DNA of 64,000 nucleotides, taken from positions 4,588,001-4,652,000 of the forward strand of contig NZ_CP060790.1 of the NCBI RefSeq assembly GCF_014489595.1, in the 5' to 3' direction. A program made the position numbers and the translations under genes. Of the stretch, positions 8,606 to 17,203 are shown piece by piece; positions within the stretch are counted from its first letter, which is position 1; each line of letters begins with the position of its first letter. Under the pieces are notes generated by a model, which did no database searches, had not been told where the DNA came from, and worked only from the letters and a program-made list of their open reading frames with translations. Source of the stretch: Paenacidovorax monticola (GTDB lineage: Bacteria > Pseudomonadota > Gammaproteobacteria > Burkholderiales > Burkholderiaceae_C).

Positions 8606-10140
8606 TCAGCTCACGATGCCCAGATGCCAGGGCACGAACTCATGGTCGCCCAGGCCCAGCGCCTCGCTCTTGGTGGGCTCGCCGCTCGCGTGGCGCAGGA
8701 TCTGTTCGAAGATGCGCTGGCCCATCTCGGGCACGCTGCATTCTCCGTCCACGATCACGCCGCAGTTGATGTCCATGTCTTCTTCGAGACGGCGGAACAT
8801 GGGCGTGTTGCTGGCGAGCTTGATGGTGGGCGCGGGCTTGCTGCCGAACATGGAGCCGCGCCCGGTGGTGAAGCAGATCAGGTTGGCGCCGCTGGCGATC
8901 TGGCCGTGGAGGCCACGGGGTCGTAGCCCGGCGAGTCCATGAAGACAAAGCCGCTCTCGGTGATGGGCTCGGCGTATTCGTAGACCGCGCGCAGCGGCGT
9001 GGTGCCGCCCTTCATGGCCGAGCCCAGCGATTTCTCGAAGATGTTGGCCAGGCCGCCGGCCTGGTTGCCATGGCCCACCACGCCGTTGAACTGGGCGTTC
9101 TGGCCGGCGGTGTACTTTTCCCACCAGGCCAGGCGGTCGAGCAGTTTCTGGCCGACCTCGGGGCTGATGGCGCGGCGCGTGAGCATGAATTCCACGCCGT
9201 GGATCTCGGGCGTCTCGCTCAGGATGGCCGTGCCACCGTGGCGCACCAGGATGTCCATGGCCGCGCCCAGGGCCGGGTTGGCCGTGATGCCCGAGAAGCC
9301 GTCCGAGCCGCCGCATTCCAGTCCGATCTTGAGGTGGGACGCAGCAACCGTGCTGCGCTGCGCCTGGTTGGCGACGGGCAGCATCTCCTCGATGGCGGCA
9401 ATGCCGGCCGCGATGGTGGCGCGCGTGCCGCCCACGTCCTGCATCACGAAACTGCGCAGCAGCTGGCCTTCGTGCAGGCCTTGCGATTCCATCAGCCCAT
9501 CGACCTGGTTGCGCTCGCAGCCCAAGCCCACGATGAGCACGCCCGCCAGGTTGGGGTGGCGCGCGTAGCCGGCCAGCGTGCGGCGCAGCACGTCGAAATG
9601 CTCGCTGGGCGAGGACATGCCGCAGCCGCTGGTCTGCGCGAAGGCGGCCACGCCGTCCACGTTCGGGAAGGCCGCCAGGCGCTCGGGCGTGAAGTGCGCG
9701 GCGATGTTCTTGATCACGGTGGCCGAGCAGTTCACCGACGACAGGATGCCGATGAAGTTGCGTGTGCCCACGCGCCCGTCGGCACGCACGAAGCCCTGGA
9801 ACGTGGCGCGCTGGTCTTCGGGCACATAGTCCACCGGCCGCACGTCGGCGCCGAAGGCCGGGTCGCGGTAGTAGTCCACCAGCTGCAGGTTGTGGCTGTG
9901 CACGTAGTCACCCGGCTCCAGGTCGCGCGTGGCCACGCCGATCACGGTGTCGTACTTCTTGACCTGCTCGCCCGCGGCGATGCGGCGCGCGGCGATCTTG
10001 TGGCCCGCAGGCACCTGGGCGCGCGTGCGCACGCCCAGGCCGGGGATCTCCTGGCCCAGCGCCAGGGCCGTCTTGGCGACGAACACGTTGTCGTTGGGGT
10101 GCAGGTGCAGCAGCGCGGGGCTGGCGGGGGGTGTCGTCAT
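8606..10140 (-). CDS. UxaA/GarD-family galactarate/altronate dehydratase, interrupted by one frameshift
   Basis: With one base restored this is a protein of about 511 aa, the normal size for UxaA/GarD-family dehydratases, which remove water from a sugar acid to give a 2-keto-3-deoxy product. The SAF-like N-terminus (LHPNDNVFVAK through DLEPGDYVHSHNL) is followed by GRVGTRNFIGILSSVNCSA, QTSGCGM, GLGCERNQVD and GLECGGSDGFSGITANPALG. After GYDPVAST the frame breaks at 8902-8905 (GG for GGG) and resumes with GQIASGANLICFTTGRGS to a normal C-terminus. It lies between the Bug receptor gene and the semialdehyde dehydrogenase, as expected for a hexarate pathway. The precise sugar acid is not determined. 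Confidence 0.87.
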
Positions 10141-10164
10141 CGTCGGGGCCTCACTGGTGGTGGC

Positions 10165-11153
10165 TCAACTGCGCATCAGCTCGCGCAATTTGAGCTTTTC
10201 GATCAGCACGGTTTCCTTGGCATAGACCGCGTTCACGTATTTTTCATAGTCGGGGCCGTCGAGGTACAGCAGCGGTGCGTCGAGCTTGTCGGCCACCGCC
10301 TTGAATTCGGGACTGGCCACGGCCTGCCTGAAGGCCTCGCGCAGCCGGGCCAGAACGGCCGGGTCCACGCCCTTGGGGGCGCCGATGCCGTTGGGCGCGT
10401 CCACCACCACGTTGTAGCCCTGTTCCTTGAGCGTGGGCGTGTCCTTGAAGCGCAGCGTGCGCTGCTCGCCCCAGGTGGCCAGCAGGCGCAGCTTGCCGGC
10501 CTCGACGTGCGGTGCCCACGAACTGGAGTCGGCCAGCGCGTCCACATGGCCGCCCAGTACGCCCTGCAGCGCTTCCGCGCCACCCTTGTAGGGCACGTGG
10601 TTGAGTTGGATGCCCGCGGCCATGGCGAACTCCTCCATGCCCACGTGCGTGGCGCCGCCCACGCCCGCATGGGCGTAGGTCACCTTGCCGGGGTGGGCCT
10701 TGGCGTACTCCACGAGATCCTTGAGCGTCTTGAACGGCGAACCGGCCGGCACGGCGATGCCGAAGGTCTGGCCCGAGGTGCGCGCGATGTAGGTGAAGTC
10801 CTTGCGCGGATCGGCCTGCAGCGTGCCCAGTTGCGAAAAGCGCGTGACCGAGATCGGGATCTGCCCGACGGTGTAGCCGTCGGGCTTGGCCGAGGCCAGT
10901 GCCTTGGCGCCGATCATGCCGGACGCACCCACCTTGTTCTCCACCGCAATGCTCTGGCCCAGCACGCGGCTCGCCACGGTGCACAGCGCGCGCATCGACT
11001 GGTCGGCCGTGCCGCCCGCGGGCCAGGGGCAGATGAAGGTGAGGGGCGCTCGGGCCAGGCCTGCGCGAACAGGCGGCCGGTGGCTGCGGCAAGGGTGGTG
11101 GCGCCCAGGGCGCCGAGCACGAGGCGGCGCTGGGCGCTGCGTGGGGTCTGCAT
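10165..11153 (-). CDS. Bug/TctC-family periplasmic substrate-binding receptor, interrupted by one frameshift
   Basis: This is a tripartite-tricarboxylate-transporter receptor of the Bug family, about 329 aa when repaired, exported to the periplasm to bind a carboxylate. The N-terminal frame has an alanine-rich signal peptide with a twin arginine (SAQRRLVLGALGATTLAAA) and ends QAWPERP. The mature part continues in the next frame with LTFICPWPAGGTADQ, AVENKVGASGMIGAKALA, KVTYAHAGVGGATH and HVPYKGGAEALQGVLGG. The break is the GGGG run at 11043-11046, where one more base joins the two parts. An AGGAGA ribosome site supports the start at 11153. No TctA/TctB membrane genes are nearby, as is common for Bug proteins. 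It heads the aldarate operon. Confidence 0.87.
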
Positions 11154-11234
11154 GCTTGTCTCCTGTTGTTGGATTGCGAACGAACCGCCATTGTTCGGGC
11201 CTGCTGCATAACAATCCAATGAAAATACGGACTG

Positions 11235-11260
11235 GCTTCATGACTGGAAGGTTATGAAGC
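11235..11260. promoter_or_regulatory. Candidate LysR operator in the divergent receptor/LysR promoter
   Basis: GCTTCAT (11235-11241) and ATGAAGC (11254-11260) form a perfect 7-bp inverted repeat with a 12-nt spacer. It lies 24 nt before the LysR start, in the intergenic region shared with the Bug-receptor operon. Position and symmetry fit a LysR-type site, but binding is inferred. Confidence 0.4.
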
Positions 11261-11284
11261 GGACTACAACGAAAGGGCCCCACG

Positions 11285-12211
11285 ATGGCCAGAATCGACC
11301 GCGTACTGCGCAGCAACCTCAAGCTGCGCCACCTGCAGTTGCTGGTGGCGCTGGACCAGTTCCGCCACCTGGGTCGCGCGGCGGAGTTTCTCTCGGTCAC
11401 GCAGCCGGCGGTCTCCAAGACCCTGGCCGAAATCGAGAGCCTGTTTGGCGTGCCGCTGTTCGTGCGTTCCACGCGCGGCACCGAGCCCACGGCGGCGGGC
11501 GCGAGCGTGGTGCGCTTCGCCCGCTCGGTGCTCGCGGGCTACGAGCGCACGCGCGACGAGATTGCCGCCGAGGCCAGCGGCGCCAGCGGCCGCACCAGCG
11601 TGGGTGCCATGGTGGTGGCCATGCCCGTGCTGCTGGCCCAGGCCGTGGAGCGGCTCAAGGAACGCTCCCGCCGCGCCACCGTGCTGATCGACGAGGGCGA
11701 TCTCACGCGCCTCCTGCCCCGGCTGCGCCTGGGCGAGCTGGACCTGTTCGTGGGCCGCCTGGAGCCGGGCTACGCCGCGCCCGACCTGGAGACCGAGCCG
11801 CTGTACGAGGACCCCATGGTGGCCGTGGTGCGCCCCAGCCACCCTCTCGCGCGCAAGCGGGCGGTGCGCTGGGCCGACATCGCGGGGGCACCCTGCGTGC
11901 TGCCTCCGCCCTGGGCCTCGCTGCGCGTGAAGCTGGAGCAGCAGTTCTTTGCCCACGGCCTGCACCCGCCGGAGGACATCGTCGAGTCGGCCTCGTTCCT
12001 GTCGCAGATCACGTTCCTGCACCAGCGCGGCGCCGTGGCCTTCATGGCGCACACGGTGGCGCGGCATTTCGAGCGGCAGGGCATGCTGGCGGTGCTGAGG
12101 CTCGGCGTGCCGGTGGAGCTGCCGCCCGTGGGGCTGATCACGCTGCGGGGGCAGCGGGTGACGCCGGTGACGGGGCTGCTGGTGGAGTGCTTGCGGGAGG
12201 TCGCGGGCTAG
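11285..12211 (+). CDS. LysR-family regulator (GbpR/PcaQ-like)
   Basis: The 308-aa protein has the LysR winged helix-turn-helix at residues 12-70 (LKLRHLQLLVALDQFRHLGRAA, then VTQPAVSKTLAEIESLFGVPLF) and a periplasmic-binding-like effector domain. The N-terminus resembles the GbpR/PcaQ subgroup that controls sugar-acid and aromatic-acid genes. It is divergent from the receptor-dehydratase-dehydrogenase-aldolase operon (11153 to 6252) and is its probable activator, with the sugar acid or an intermediate as likely inducer. Its TAG stop (12209-12211) lies inside the left terminal repeat of the MITE, so the present C-terminus may have been set by that insertion. Confidence 0.87.
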   Translation: MARIDRVLRSNLKLRHLQLLVALDQFRHLGRAAEFLSVTQPAVSKTLAEIESLFGVPLFVRSTRGTEPTAAGASVVRFARSVLAGYERTRDEIAAEASGASGRTSVGAMVVAMPVLLAQAVERLKERSRRATVLIDEGDLTRLLPRLRLGELDLFVGRLEPGYAAPDLETEPLYEDPMVAVVRPSHPLARKRAVRWADIAGAPCVLPPPWASLRVKLEQQFFAHGLHPPEDIVESASFLSQITFLHQRGAVAFMAHTVARHFERQGMLAVLRLGVPVELPPVGLITLRGQRVTPVTGLLVECLREVAG

Positions 12212-12236
12212 GGCCTGTGGACACTATTTTTGCCAG
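12208..12236 (+). repeat. Left terminal inverted repeat of the MITE
   Basis: This 29-bp arm starts CTAGGGCCTGTGGACAC and ends TTTTTGCCAG. It contains the TAG stop codon of the upstream LysR gene at 12209-12211. Confidence 0.8.
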
Positions 12237-12449
12237 ATCCGTTGCGACCCCAAAGGGCCAAACGCTAGGCACCAAACGAAGCTGGGGCGCGGCCCCGGCG
12301 AGGCTTGGCAACGCCGCGGATGGCCCTTTGGTGTCGCAACCCGAAGGGAGGCGGCTCCGGCCGCGCCGTTCGTCGTTGCGTTCCTGGCCAAGGCCTCGGC
12401 CTTGGCGTCGTCACGCGCCTGGATGGGCGCGGCCGGGGAAACCTTCGCA

Positions 12450-12478
12450 CTGGCAAAAATAGTGTTCACAGGTCCTAG
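12450..12478 (-). repeat. Right terminal inverted repeat of the MITE
   Basis: This arm is the reverse complement of 12208-12236 with two differences. It contains, on the minus strand, the TAG stop codon (12475-12477) of the second LysR gene. Confidence 0.8.
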
Positions 12479-13332
12479 CCCCGTACCGCCTGCCGAAAGG
12501 CCGCCGCCAGCGCATCCAGCGCGTCGCGGGGCCGGCCGGGCCCGACCCGGGAGTGGAGCAGCACGGGCAGGCGCGGCAGGGCGGGAAGCCCGAGCCTCGG
12601 CCCCACGTCGACCGCGCCAAACGGCAGCATGCGCGGGGCCAGCGCCGCGACGCCCAGGCCGGCCATGACGGCGGCGGCGACCGCTGCCACGCCGCCGCCC
12701 ACGAAGACTTCCGTCCAGGGCACGCCTGCCGCGTCGAGGTGCTGCGCGGCCAGCGCACGCACGCCACAGGGTTCGGCCAGCGTGGCGAGCGGCACGGGCT
12801 CGCCCGGGCGCGGTTGCCAGCCGGGCGAGGCGAACCAGCCCATCCTCTCTTCGGCGAGCACTTGCGCATCGTTGCGCCCCGCATGCAGGCGCACGATCAC
12901 CGCGTCGAGTTCGCGCCGGTCGAAACCCTGGAGCAGGTCGCCCGAGGAGCCGATGCGGATCTCGATCAGCAACTGGGGGTCCTGTGCGTTCATGCGCGCG
13001 ATCAGCGCGGGCAGCTCCGGTCCCGCCACATGGTCGCTGATGCCGATGGTGAGGCGCTGGCGGGCCTGCGCGCCCACGGCGAGCGCACGCTCGTGGGCCT
13101 CCAGGAGTTCGCGTGCGTACCCGAGAAACGCAGCGCCCTGTGCCGAGAGCTGAACATACCGCGGCGTGCGTTCGACGAGCCGCAGGCCCAGGCGATCTTC
13201 CAGCCGCTTGAGCTTCAGGCTGACCGCGGCCTGCGTGGTGCGCATGGCCTCCGCTGCGCGCGTGAAGCTGCCGAGTTCGGCGATGCGCACGAAAGCCTGG
13301 ACGGCATCCAGATCCAGTGGGCGTTCCATCAT
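12475..13332 (-). CDS. LysR-family regulator divergent from a tautomerase
   Basis: This 285-aa LysR regulator has its DNA-binding domain at residues 5-65 (LDLDAVQAFVRIAELGSFTRAA, then TTQAAVSLKLKRLEDRLGLRL) and an effector domain ending in a LysR_substrate fold. It starts MMERPLD; the second methionine at 13329 is equally possible. It is divergent from the tautomerase gene at 13429 and probably controls it. The stop codon is supplied by the MITE end, so the protein may be slightly shorter or longer than its homologues. The inducer is unknown. Confidence 0.85.
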   Translation of the reverse strand: MMERPLDLDAVQAFVRIAELGSFTRAAEAMRTTQAAVSLKLKRLEDRLGLRLVERTPRYVQLSAQGAAFLGYARELLEAHERALAVGAQARQRLTIGISDHVAGPELPALIARMNAQDPQLLIEIRIGSSGDLLQGFDRRELDAVIVRLHAGRNDAQVLAEERMGWFASPGWQPRPGEPVPLATLAEPCGVRALAAQHLDAAGVPWTEVFVGGGVAAVAAAVMAGLGVAALAPRMLPFGAVDVGPRLGLPALPRLPVLLHSRVGPGRPRDALDALAAAFRQAVRG

Positions 13333-13348
13333 TTCAAAAAATTATCTC

Positions 13349-13369
13349 TGATATCTTTTTTGATATCTT
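13349..13369. promoter_or_regulatory. Twin GATATC sites in the LysR/tautomerase promoter
   Basis: TGATATCTT occurs at 13349-13357 and again at 13361-13369, a 12-bp direct repeat. Because GATATC is self-complementary, the pair also reads as an inverted repeat GATATC-N6-GATATC. It lies 17 bp from the LysR start and is the best operator candidate in an otherwise A/T-rich promoter. Confidence 0.45.
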
Positions 13370-13428
13370 GAATGAATGGCTCAGTGGTATTGCAATGCGG
13401 GGCAGGCACACCCACGAAAGGAAACCCG

Positions 13429-13809
13429 ATGCCGTTGCTTCACATTGCCCTGCGCTCCGGAAAGCCAGAAACCTACCGCCAGGCGATCTTCGACAGCCTG
13501 TACCGGGCGATGCGCGAGACATTCAGCGTGCCCGAGGACGACCAGTTCATGGCCATGACGGAGCACGAGGCCGCGAACTTCCGGTATGGAACGTCCTACC
13601 TGGGTGTCGCCCGCAGCGACGACCTCGTGTTTGTCCAGATCACGGCCAACAACACCCGCACGCTGGAACAGAAGAAGGCCCTGTTCCGGCGGATCGCGGA
13701 ACTCCTTGGCGAGCGCCCCGGCATCCGGCCGGAGGATGTGTTCGTGAGCCTGGTGGAGGTGGAGAAGGAGAACTGGTCGCTCGGCAACGGCCTTGCGCAG
13801 TACGCGTAG
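13429..13809 (+). CDS. Tautomerase-superfamily protein
   Basis: The 126-aa protein belongs to the tautomerase superfamily, whose members use an N-terminal proline as general base. Start choice matters: the ATG at 13429 has a GGAA ribosome site and places Pro2 at the mature N-terminus (MPLLHIAL), whereas the longer frame from 13372 would bury it. The body includes LYRAMRETFSVPEDDQFMAM, LVFVQITANNTRTLEQKKAL and PEDVFVSLVEVEKENWSLGN, as in the longer MSAD/cis-CaaD-related group. The reaction is not known. It is divergent from, and probably regulated by, the LysR at 12475-13332. Confidence 0.82.
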   Translation: MPLLHIALRSGKPETYRQAIFDSLYRAMRETFSVPEDDQFMAMTEHEAANFRYGTSYLGVARSDDLVFVQITANNTRTLEQKKALFRRIAELLGERPGIRPEDVFVSLVEVEKENWSLGNGLAQYA

Positions 13810-13852
13810 ACAGAACGTGCTGCCAGCAGACCCCGGAAGGGGCCCGCTGGCC

Positions 13853-16800
13853 TTATCCCCCGTGGCGGCGTTGCATCCGGCCCATCGCCACAGCGCCCAG
13901 CAATGCCATCAGCAGCCACAGCGCCCAGCGATCCAGCGTGGGGACGGGGGCCGTCAATGGCACGGCCAGCAGCACCGGGTCGACCACGGTGCCATTGGCG
14001 GGCCCGGTTTCGTCGTCGCCCGCGCCGCCATCGGTCACCTCATAGGTCACGCTGTGGTCGGTCACCACGGCCGGATAGGGCCGCCATTGCTGGGTGGCGC
14101 TGTGGTACTTGAGCAGGACCGTGCGGTAGGGCAGGGACTGGGGCGGGAAGGCGAGCCGTACGGTGAGCCGGTCGCCCAGCGCGCAGCCGTCGGCCCTGAA
14201 GGCGAACAGCGGCTGGGGGAAGCTATAGCCCCTTGGCAATGGCACGGGGGACGCGCTTGCGGGCGTGAAGCTGCTTTGCGTGAAGCTGCATGTGCCGTTG
14301 CCGCTGCCGGGGGTGAACGAGGCCGAAGCCGTGCCCTGGGTGTAGCTGGTGGCCGGGGCCACGGCGAGCACGTAGGTGCGCGCGATGCTGCGCTGGTGGG
14401 CGTCCGTGGCGGTGACCGAGAGATGGAAGCTGCCCGCCTGTGTGGGGGTACCGGCCAGCGTGCCATCAGCGCCCAGCACGAGGCCGGGCGGCAGGCCCGT
14501 GGCCGTGAACAGGTAGGGCGCGGTGCCGCCGTCGGCTGTCAGCGGCTGGCTGTAGGACTGCTGGGCCGTGCCGCCAGGCAGCTGGGCCGGGGTGATCCCG
14601 CTGGGGCCGAAGGAGGCCTGGCAGGTGCGTGCCTGGTCCATGAGGACCGTCACCGACTGGGGGTTGCCGGGCACGGCGGTGCAGCCCGCGCCGCTCCAGC
14701 CCATGGCCTGGCCGGCTGCGGCGGGGGTGGCGGTCAGCGTCACGGTGGAGGGCCCGGCCTCCAGGCCATAGCCCGCGCTGCAAGCGCCGGTGCAGGCCGA
14801 GATGGCGTCCACGAGCGGTGCGGGCGAGGCGGCGGAGGCGGACACGCTGCCACCGCCGTTCACCTGCACCTGGAGCAGGGCCTGCCGCACCTCGACCGCG
14901 CCGAGGTCGCAGCGTGCACCCTGCATGCGCGCAACGCCGCGCTGGTCCGCGGCCAGGCTGCCGCAGCTGTCCGCGGCGTCGATGGCCGCGCTGCCCGTGG
15001 GCAGCAGGGTTGGCGTGGGGCCGCCGTTGTCGGCCAGGGCACCCAGGCCTGCGCTGGCGCTCAGCGCAGCTGGCCCGCTCTGCGTGGACTGCAGCCCCGG
15101 GACCGCCATGGTGCTGATGGAACTGCCGACGATGTTGCTGCCCTCGTAGGCCAGCGTGGCCGTGTTGCCCGTATTGCCGGCGCCGAGACCCGCGACCACA
15201 TTGCTGACCACGTCGTGCACGCCGCTCGCCGTGCCCGTGATGATGCTGCTGCGGATCGTCAGGGTGGCCAGGCTGGCTGTTCCGTCCTTGATCTGGTTGC
15301 CGAAGGCCAGCGAATACACGCTCGCGTCGTCGAAGTAGGTGCCGTCGTTCCATTCCTGCACTGGGCCGCTGAGGAAGTACACGCTGTCGGAGCTGACGGC
15401 GCCGGAGGGGCCTACGCCATTGCCCGCCATCGTGGTGAATTCGATGCTCGCCACGCCGTTGAGGTTGAACAGTACCGCGCCATAGCCGTGGCCCGGCTTG
15501 CCGGTCGGGTTTCCGCTCGTGCCGCCGTCCGCGCGGTTGCCATGGGCCGTGACGTTGCGCAAGTGCACCGTGCCCATGTGGTTGAAGATCGCGCCTCCCA
15601 ATCCGCCACCGCCGCCGCCGCCGCCCTTGCCGCCTGCGAAACCCGCAGTGCCCGGAATGACGGGGTCGCAGGGAGTGAAGATCGCCAAGCAGGTGGCGAT
15701 GCCTGCCCCGCCGCCAAAGCCCCCGCTGCCACCCGTGGTGCTCAGGCCCGCGTCGCCGCCGCCGCCGCCGAATCCGCCGTGGCCGGCGCCGGAGCCCGCG
15801 TCGCTGGAGCCGCCTCCGCCTCCACCCACCCCGCCGCCGCCAATGCCGACACCGGTGACCTGCGCATCGGGCGAGGCCTGGCCGCCTTCGCCAAAGTTGC
15901 CGCCCCGCCCACCGTTGGCCGGGATGGACGGCTTGACGCCGCCCGCACCGCCTTGGCCGCCGAAGCCCGCGCCGCCGCCGCCACTGGCGTTGGCGCCGTA
16001 TGCGCCTTCGCCGCCATCGCTGTGGCTTTGGGGCGTCCAGCCCCAGCTGCCCGCGCCGATGGCGGGGAGGGTCGCTCCCAGCCCGCCGTTGGCGCTGGTG
16101 CGGCCCGCGGCCCCTCCCGGCGCGGGTTGGATGTCGGCCCGGCCCGGCTGCCCGTCGCAGCAGGAGCCGGCGGCGCTGCCCACGGTCCCGCCGAACCCGC
16201 CGCCACGGCCGCCCGCAGCGTCTTCCCCCATGCCGCCGCCGCCGAGGACGGTGTTGGCGAGCGCGTAGGAGTTGCCTCCCTGGGCCCGGTTGCCGGCCAG
16301 GGTGACGCCGATCAGCTGCAACGTGCCCTGGTTGAAGATGGCGCCGCCCATGCCCGCGCCCCCGCCGCCACGGAAGCTGTCGCCACCGTGCTGCGCGCCT
16401 CCGGACAGCGTGAGGTTCTTGAGCGTCAGGCTGCCCTTGCCCGGCGTGGCGATGCCCGGCAGGTAGGCCGGGTCGACGCCGACATAGAAGAAGCGCAGGC
16501 GCTTGCCGCCGGCGGGCAGCGACACCTTCAGCGTGATGCCGGCGCTGATTGACGGATTCCTGGAGCTGCCGTCGATCGTGATGTCGCTGGCGATCGGGGG
16601 CAGGGCGTTGGGACCGTACCAGTAGTTGTCTGCCGTGTTCGTGTTCGTCGCCACCGCCGCGAAGTCGCCGGGCGCGTAGGTGAGCGTCTGGCCGGCCAGC
16701 GCCGCGGCGAACTCGATGGTGTTGGGCCCCGGCGTGGCCCCGCTGCAGGCGCCTGCGGACGTGGTGGCGGAGCCGCGGCTCGCCGTGTCGGCGCCGTTGG

Positions 16801-17041
16801 CGAGGTTGGCGGCGTAGATGGCCTGGGCCAGGGTGCAGGTGCCGCTGCCCGCACCCGCGAACGTGGCGTTGCTCTGCACCACGACCGTGCCTGCGTGGGC
16901 GCCGGGCAGAGCCAGCATCCACAGTGCCAGCACCTTCGCTGCGGCCCCTCTCCATGCCCGGTCCCTTGGCCCCCGTCCGTCGGCGTGTGCGGGGAGGAGG
17001 CGGTCCCGCAATGGGGCGGGCGATCGGGGGATGTCGTGCAT
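13853..17041 (-). CDS. Secreted choice-of-anchor Q / IPTL-CTERM surface protein, glycine-rich
   Basis: A 1062-aa exported protein of unknown function. A signal sequence lies at about residues 32-50 (KVLALWMLALPGAHA). Next is a polymorphic beta-helix-like region (GSGTCTLAQAIYAANLANGA, FYVGVDPAYLPGI, LTLKNLTLSGGAQ). A long Gly-rich central part follows at about residues 230-480 with GGGG runs. A choice-of-anchor Q segment comes after it (NIVGSS...ALADNGGPTPTLLPTGSAAIDAADSCG), then a cysteine-pair repeat, a putative Ig-like domain (LPGGTAQQSYSQPLTADGGT) and a C-terminal VPTLDRWALWLLMALLGAV helix plus RMQRR. That tail matches the IPTL-CTERM sorting signal, which is linked to exosortase H. No exosortase is in the window. 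Confidence 0.78.
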   Translation of the reverse strand: MHDIPRSPAPLRDRLLPAHADGRGPRDRAWRGAAAKVLALWMLALPGAHAGTVVVQSNATFAGAGSGTCTLAQAIYAANLANGADTASRGSATTSAGACSGATPGPNTIEFAAALAGQTLTYAPGDFAAVATNTNTADNYWYGPNALPPIASDITIDGSSRNPSISAGITLKVSLPAGGKRLRFFYVGVDPAYLPGIATPGKGSLTLKNLTLSGGAQHGGDSFRGGGGAGMGGAIFNQGTLQLIGVTLAGNRAQGGNSYALANTVLGGGGMGEDAAGGRGGGFGGTVGSAAGSCCDGQPGRADIQPAPGGAAGRTSANGGLGATLPAIGAGSWGWTPQSHSDGGEGAYGANASGGGGAGFGGQGGAGGVKPSIPANGGRGGNFGEGGQASPDAQVTGVGIGGGGVGGGGGGSSDAGSGAGHGGFGGGGGDAGLSTTGGSGGFGGGAGIATCLAIFTPCDPVIPGTAGFAGGKGGGGGGGGLGGAIFNHMGTVHLRNVTAHGNRADGGTSGNPTGKPGHGYGAVLFNLNGVASIEFTTMAGNGVGPSGAVSSDSVYFLSGPVQEWNDGTYFDDASVYSLAFGNQIKDGTASLATLTIRSSIITGTASGVHDVVSNVVAGLGAGNTGNTATLAYEGSNIVGSSISTMAVPGLQSTQSGPAALSASAGLGALADNGGPTPTLLPTGSAAIDAADSCGSLAADQRGVARMQGARCDLGAVEVRQALLQVQVNGGGSVSASAASPAPLVDAISACTGACSAGYGLEAGPSTVTLTATPAAAGQAMGWSGAGCTAVPGNPQSVTVLMDQARTCQASFGPSGITPAQLPGGTAQQSYSQPLTADGGTAPYLFTATGLPPGLVLGADGTLAGTPTQAGSFHLSVTATDAHQRSIARTYVLAVAPATSYTQGTASASFTPGSGNGTCSFTQSSFTPASASPVPLPRGYSFPQPLFAFRADGCALGDRLTVRLAFPPQSLPYRTVLLKYHSATQQWRPYPAVVTDHSVTYEVTDGGAGDDETGPANGTVVDPVLLAVPLTAPVPTLDRWALWLLMALLGAVAMGRMQRRHGG

Positions 17042-17203
17042 GGCTGCGCAGGGCGGGTGGTGGAGCCTGCAAGCCTAGACAGTCCCGTGGTTTTTGTATG
17101 TCCCCCTATTGGGCGACACGCAGGGGCGGGCGGGGGCGACTGCCTGCGCGTAACCGCCGGCCCGCCCTGGCCTTTGTGCGGGGCCAGGGCGATGAAGGGC
17201 GCG

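Larger units (their letters stand above)
12208..12478. mobile_element. MITE-like element with 29-bp terminal inverted repeats
   Basis: Positions 12208-12236 and 12450-12478 are inverted repeats matching at 27 of 29 positions (mismatches pair 12213 and 12220 with the right copy). Both ends begin CTAG, which could be a 4-bp target duplication; the repeats then read RCCTGTGRACACTATTTTTG. Inside are a second inverted repeat (12241-12260 with 12321-12340, one mismatch) and a compact hairpin (12387-12406). At 271 bp there is no room for a transposase, so it would be moved in trans. The CTAG target and the GGRCCTGT-type ends recall IS5-family elements, which is an inference. An 81-codon frame inside (12224-12469, minus) is probably not a gene. 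Confidence 0.75.

Noticed and set aside
12224..12469. 81-codon frame inside the MITE (MNTIFASAKVSPAAPIQ...)
   Set aside because: It spans both terminal repeats, so its sequence is fixed by the element's ends; no ribosome site or protein domain is evident.
14466..17072. 868-codon open frame on the minus strand through the Gly-rich surface gene in another frame
   Set aside because: Arg/Gly-rich composition and lack of any domain show it is a shadow of the 1062-aa gene caused by G/C bias.
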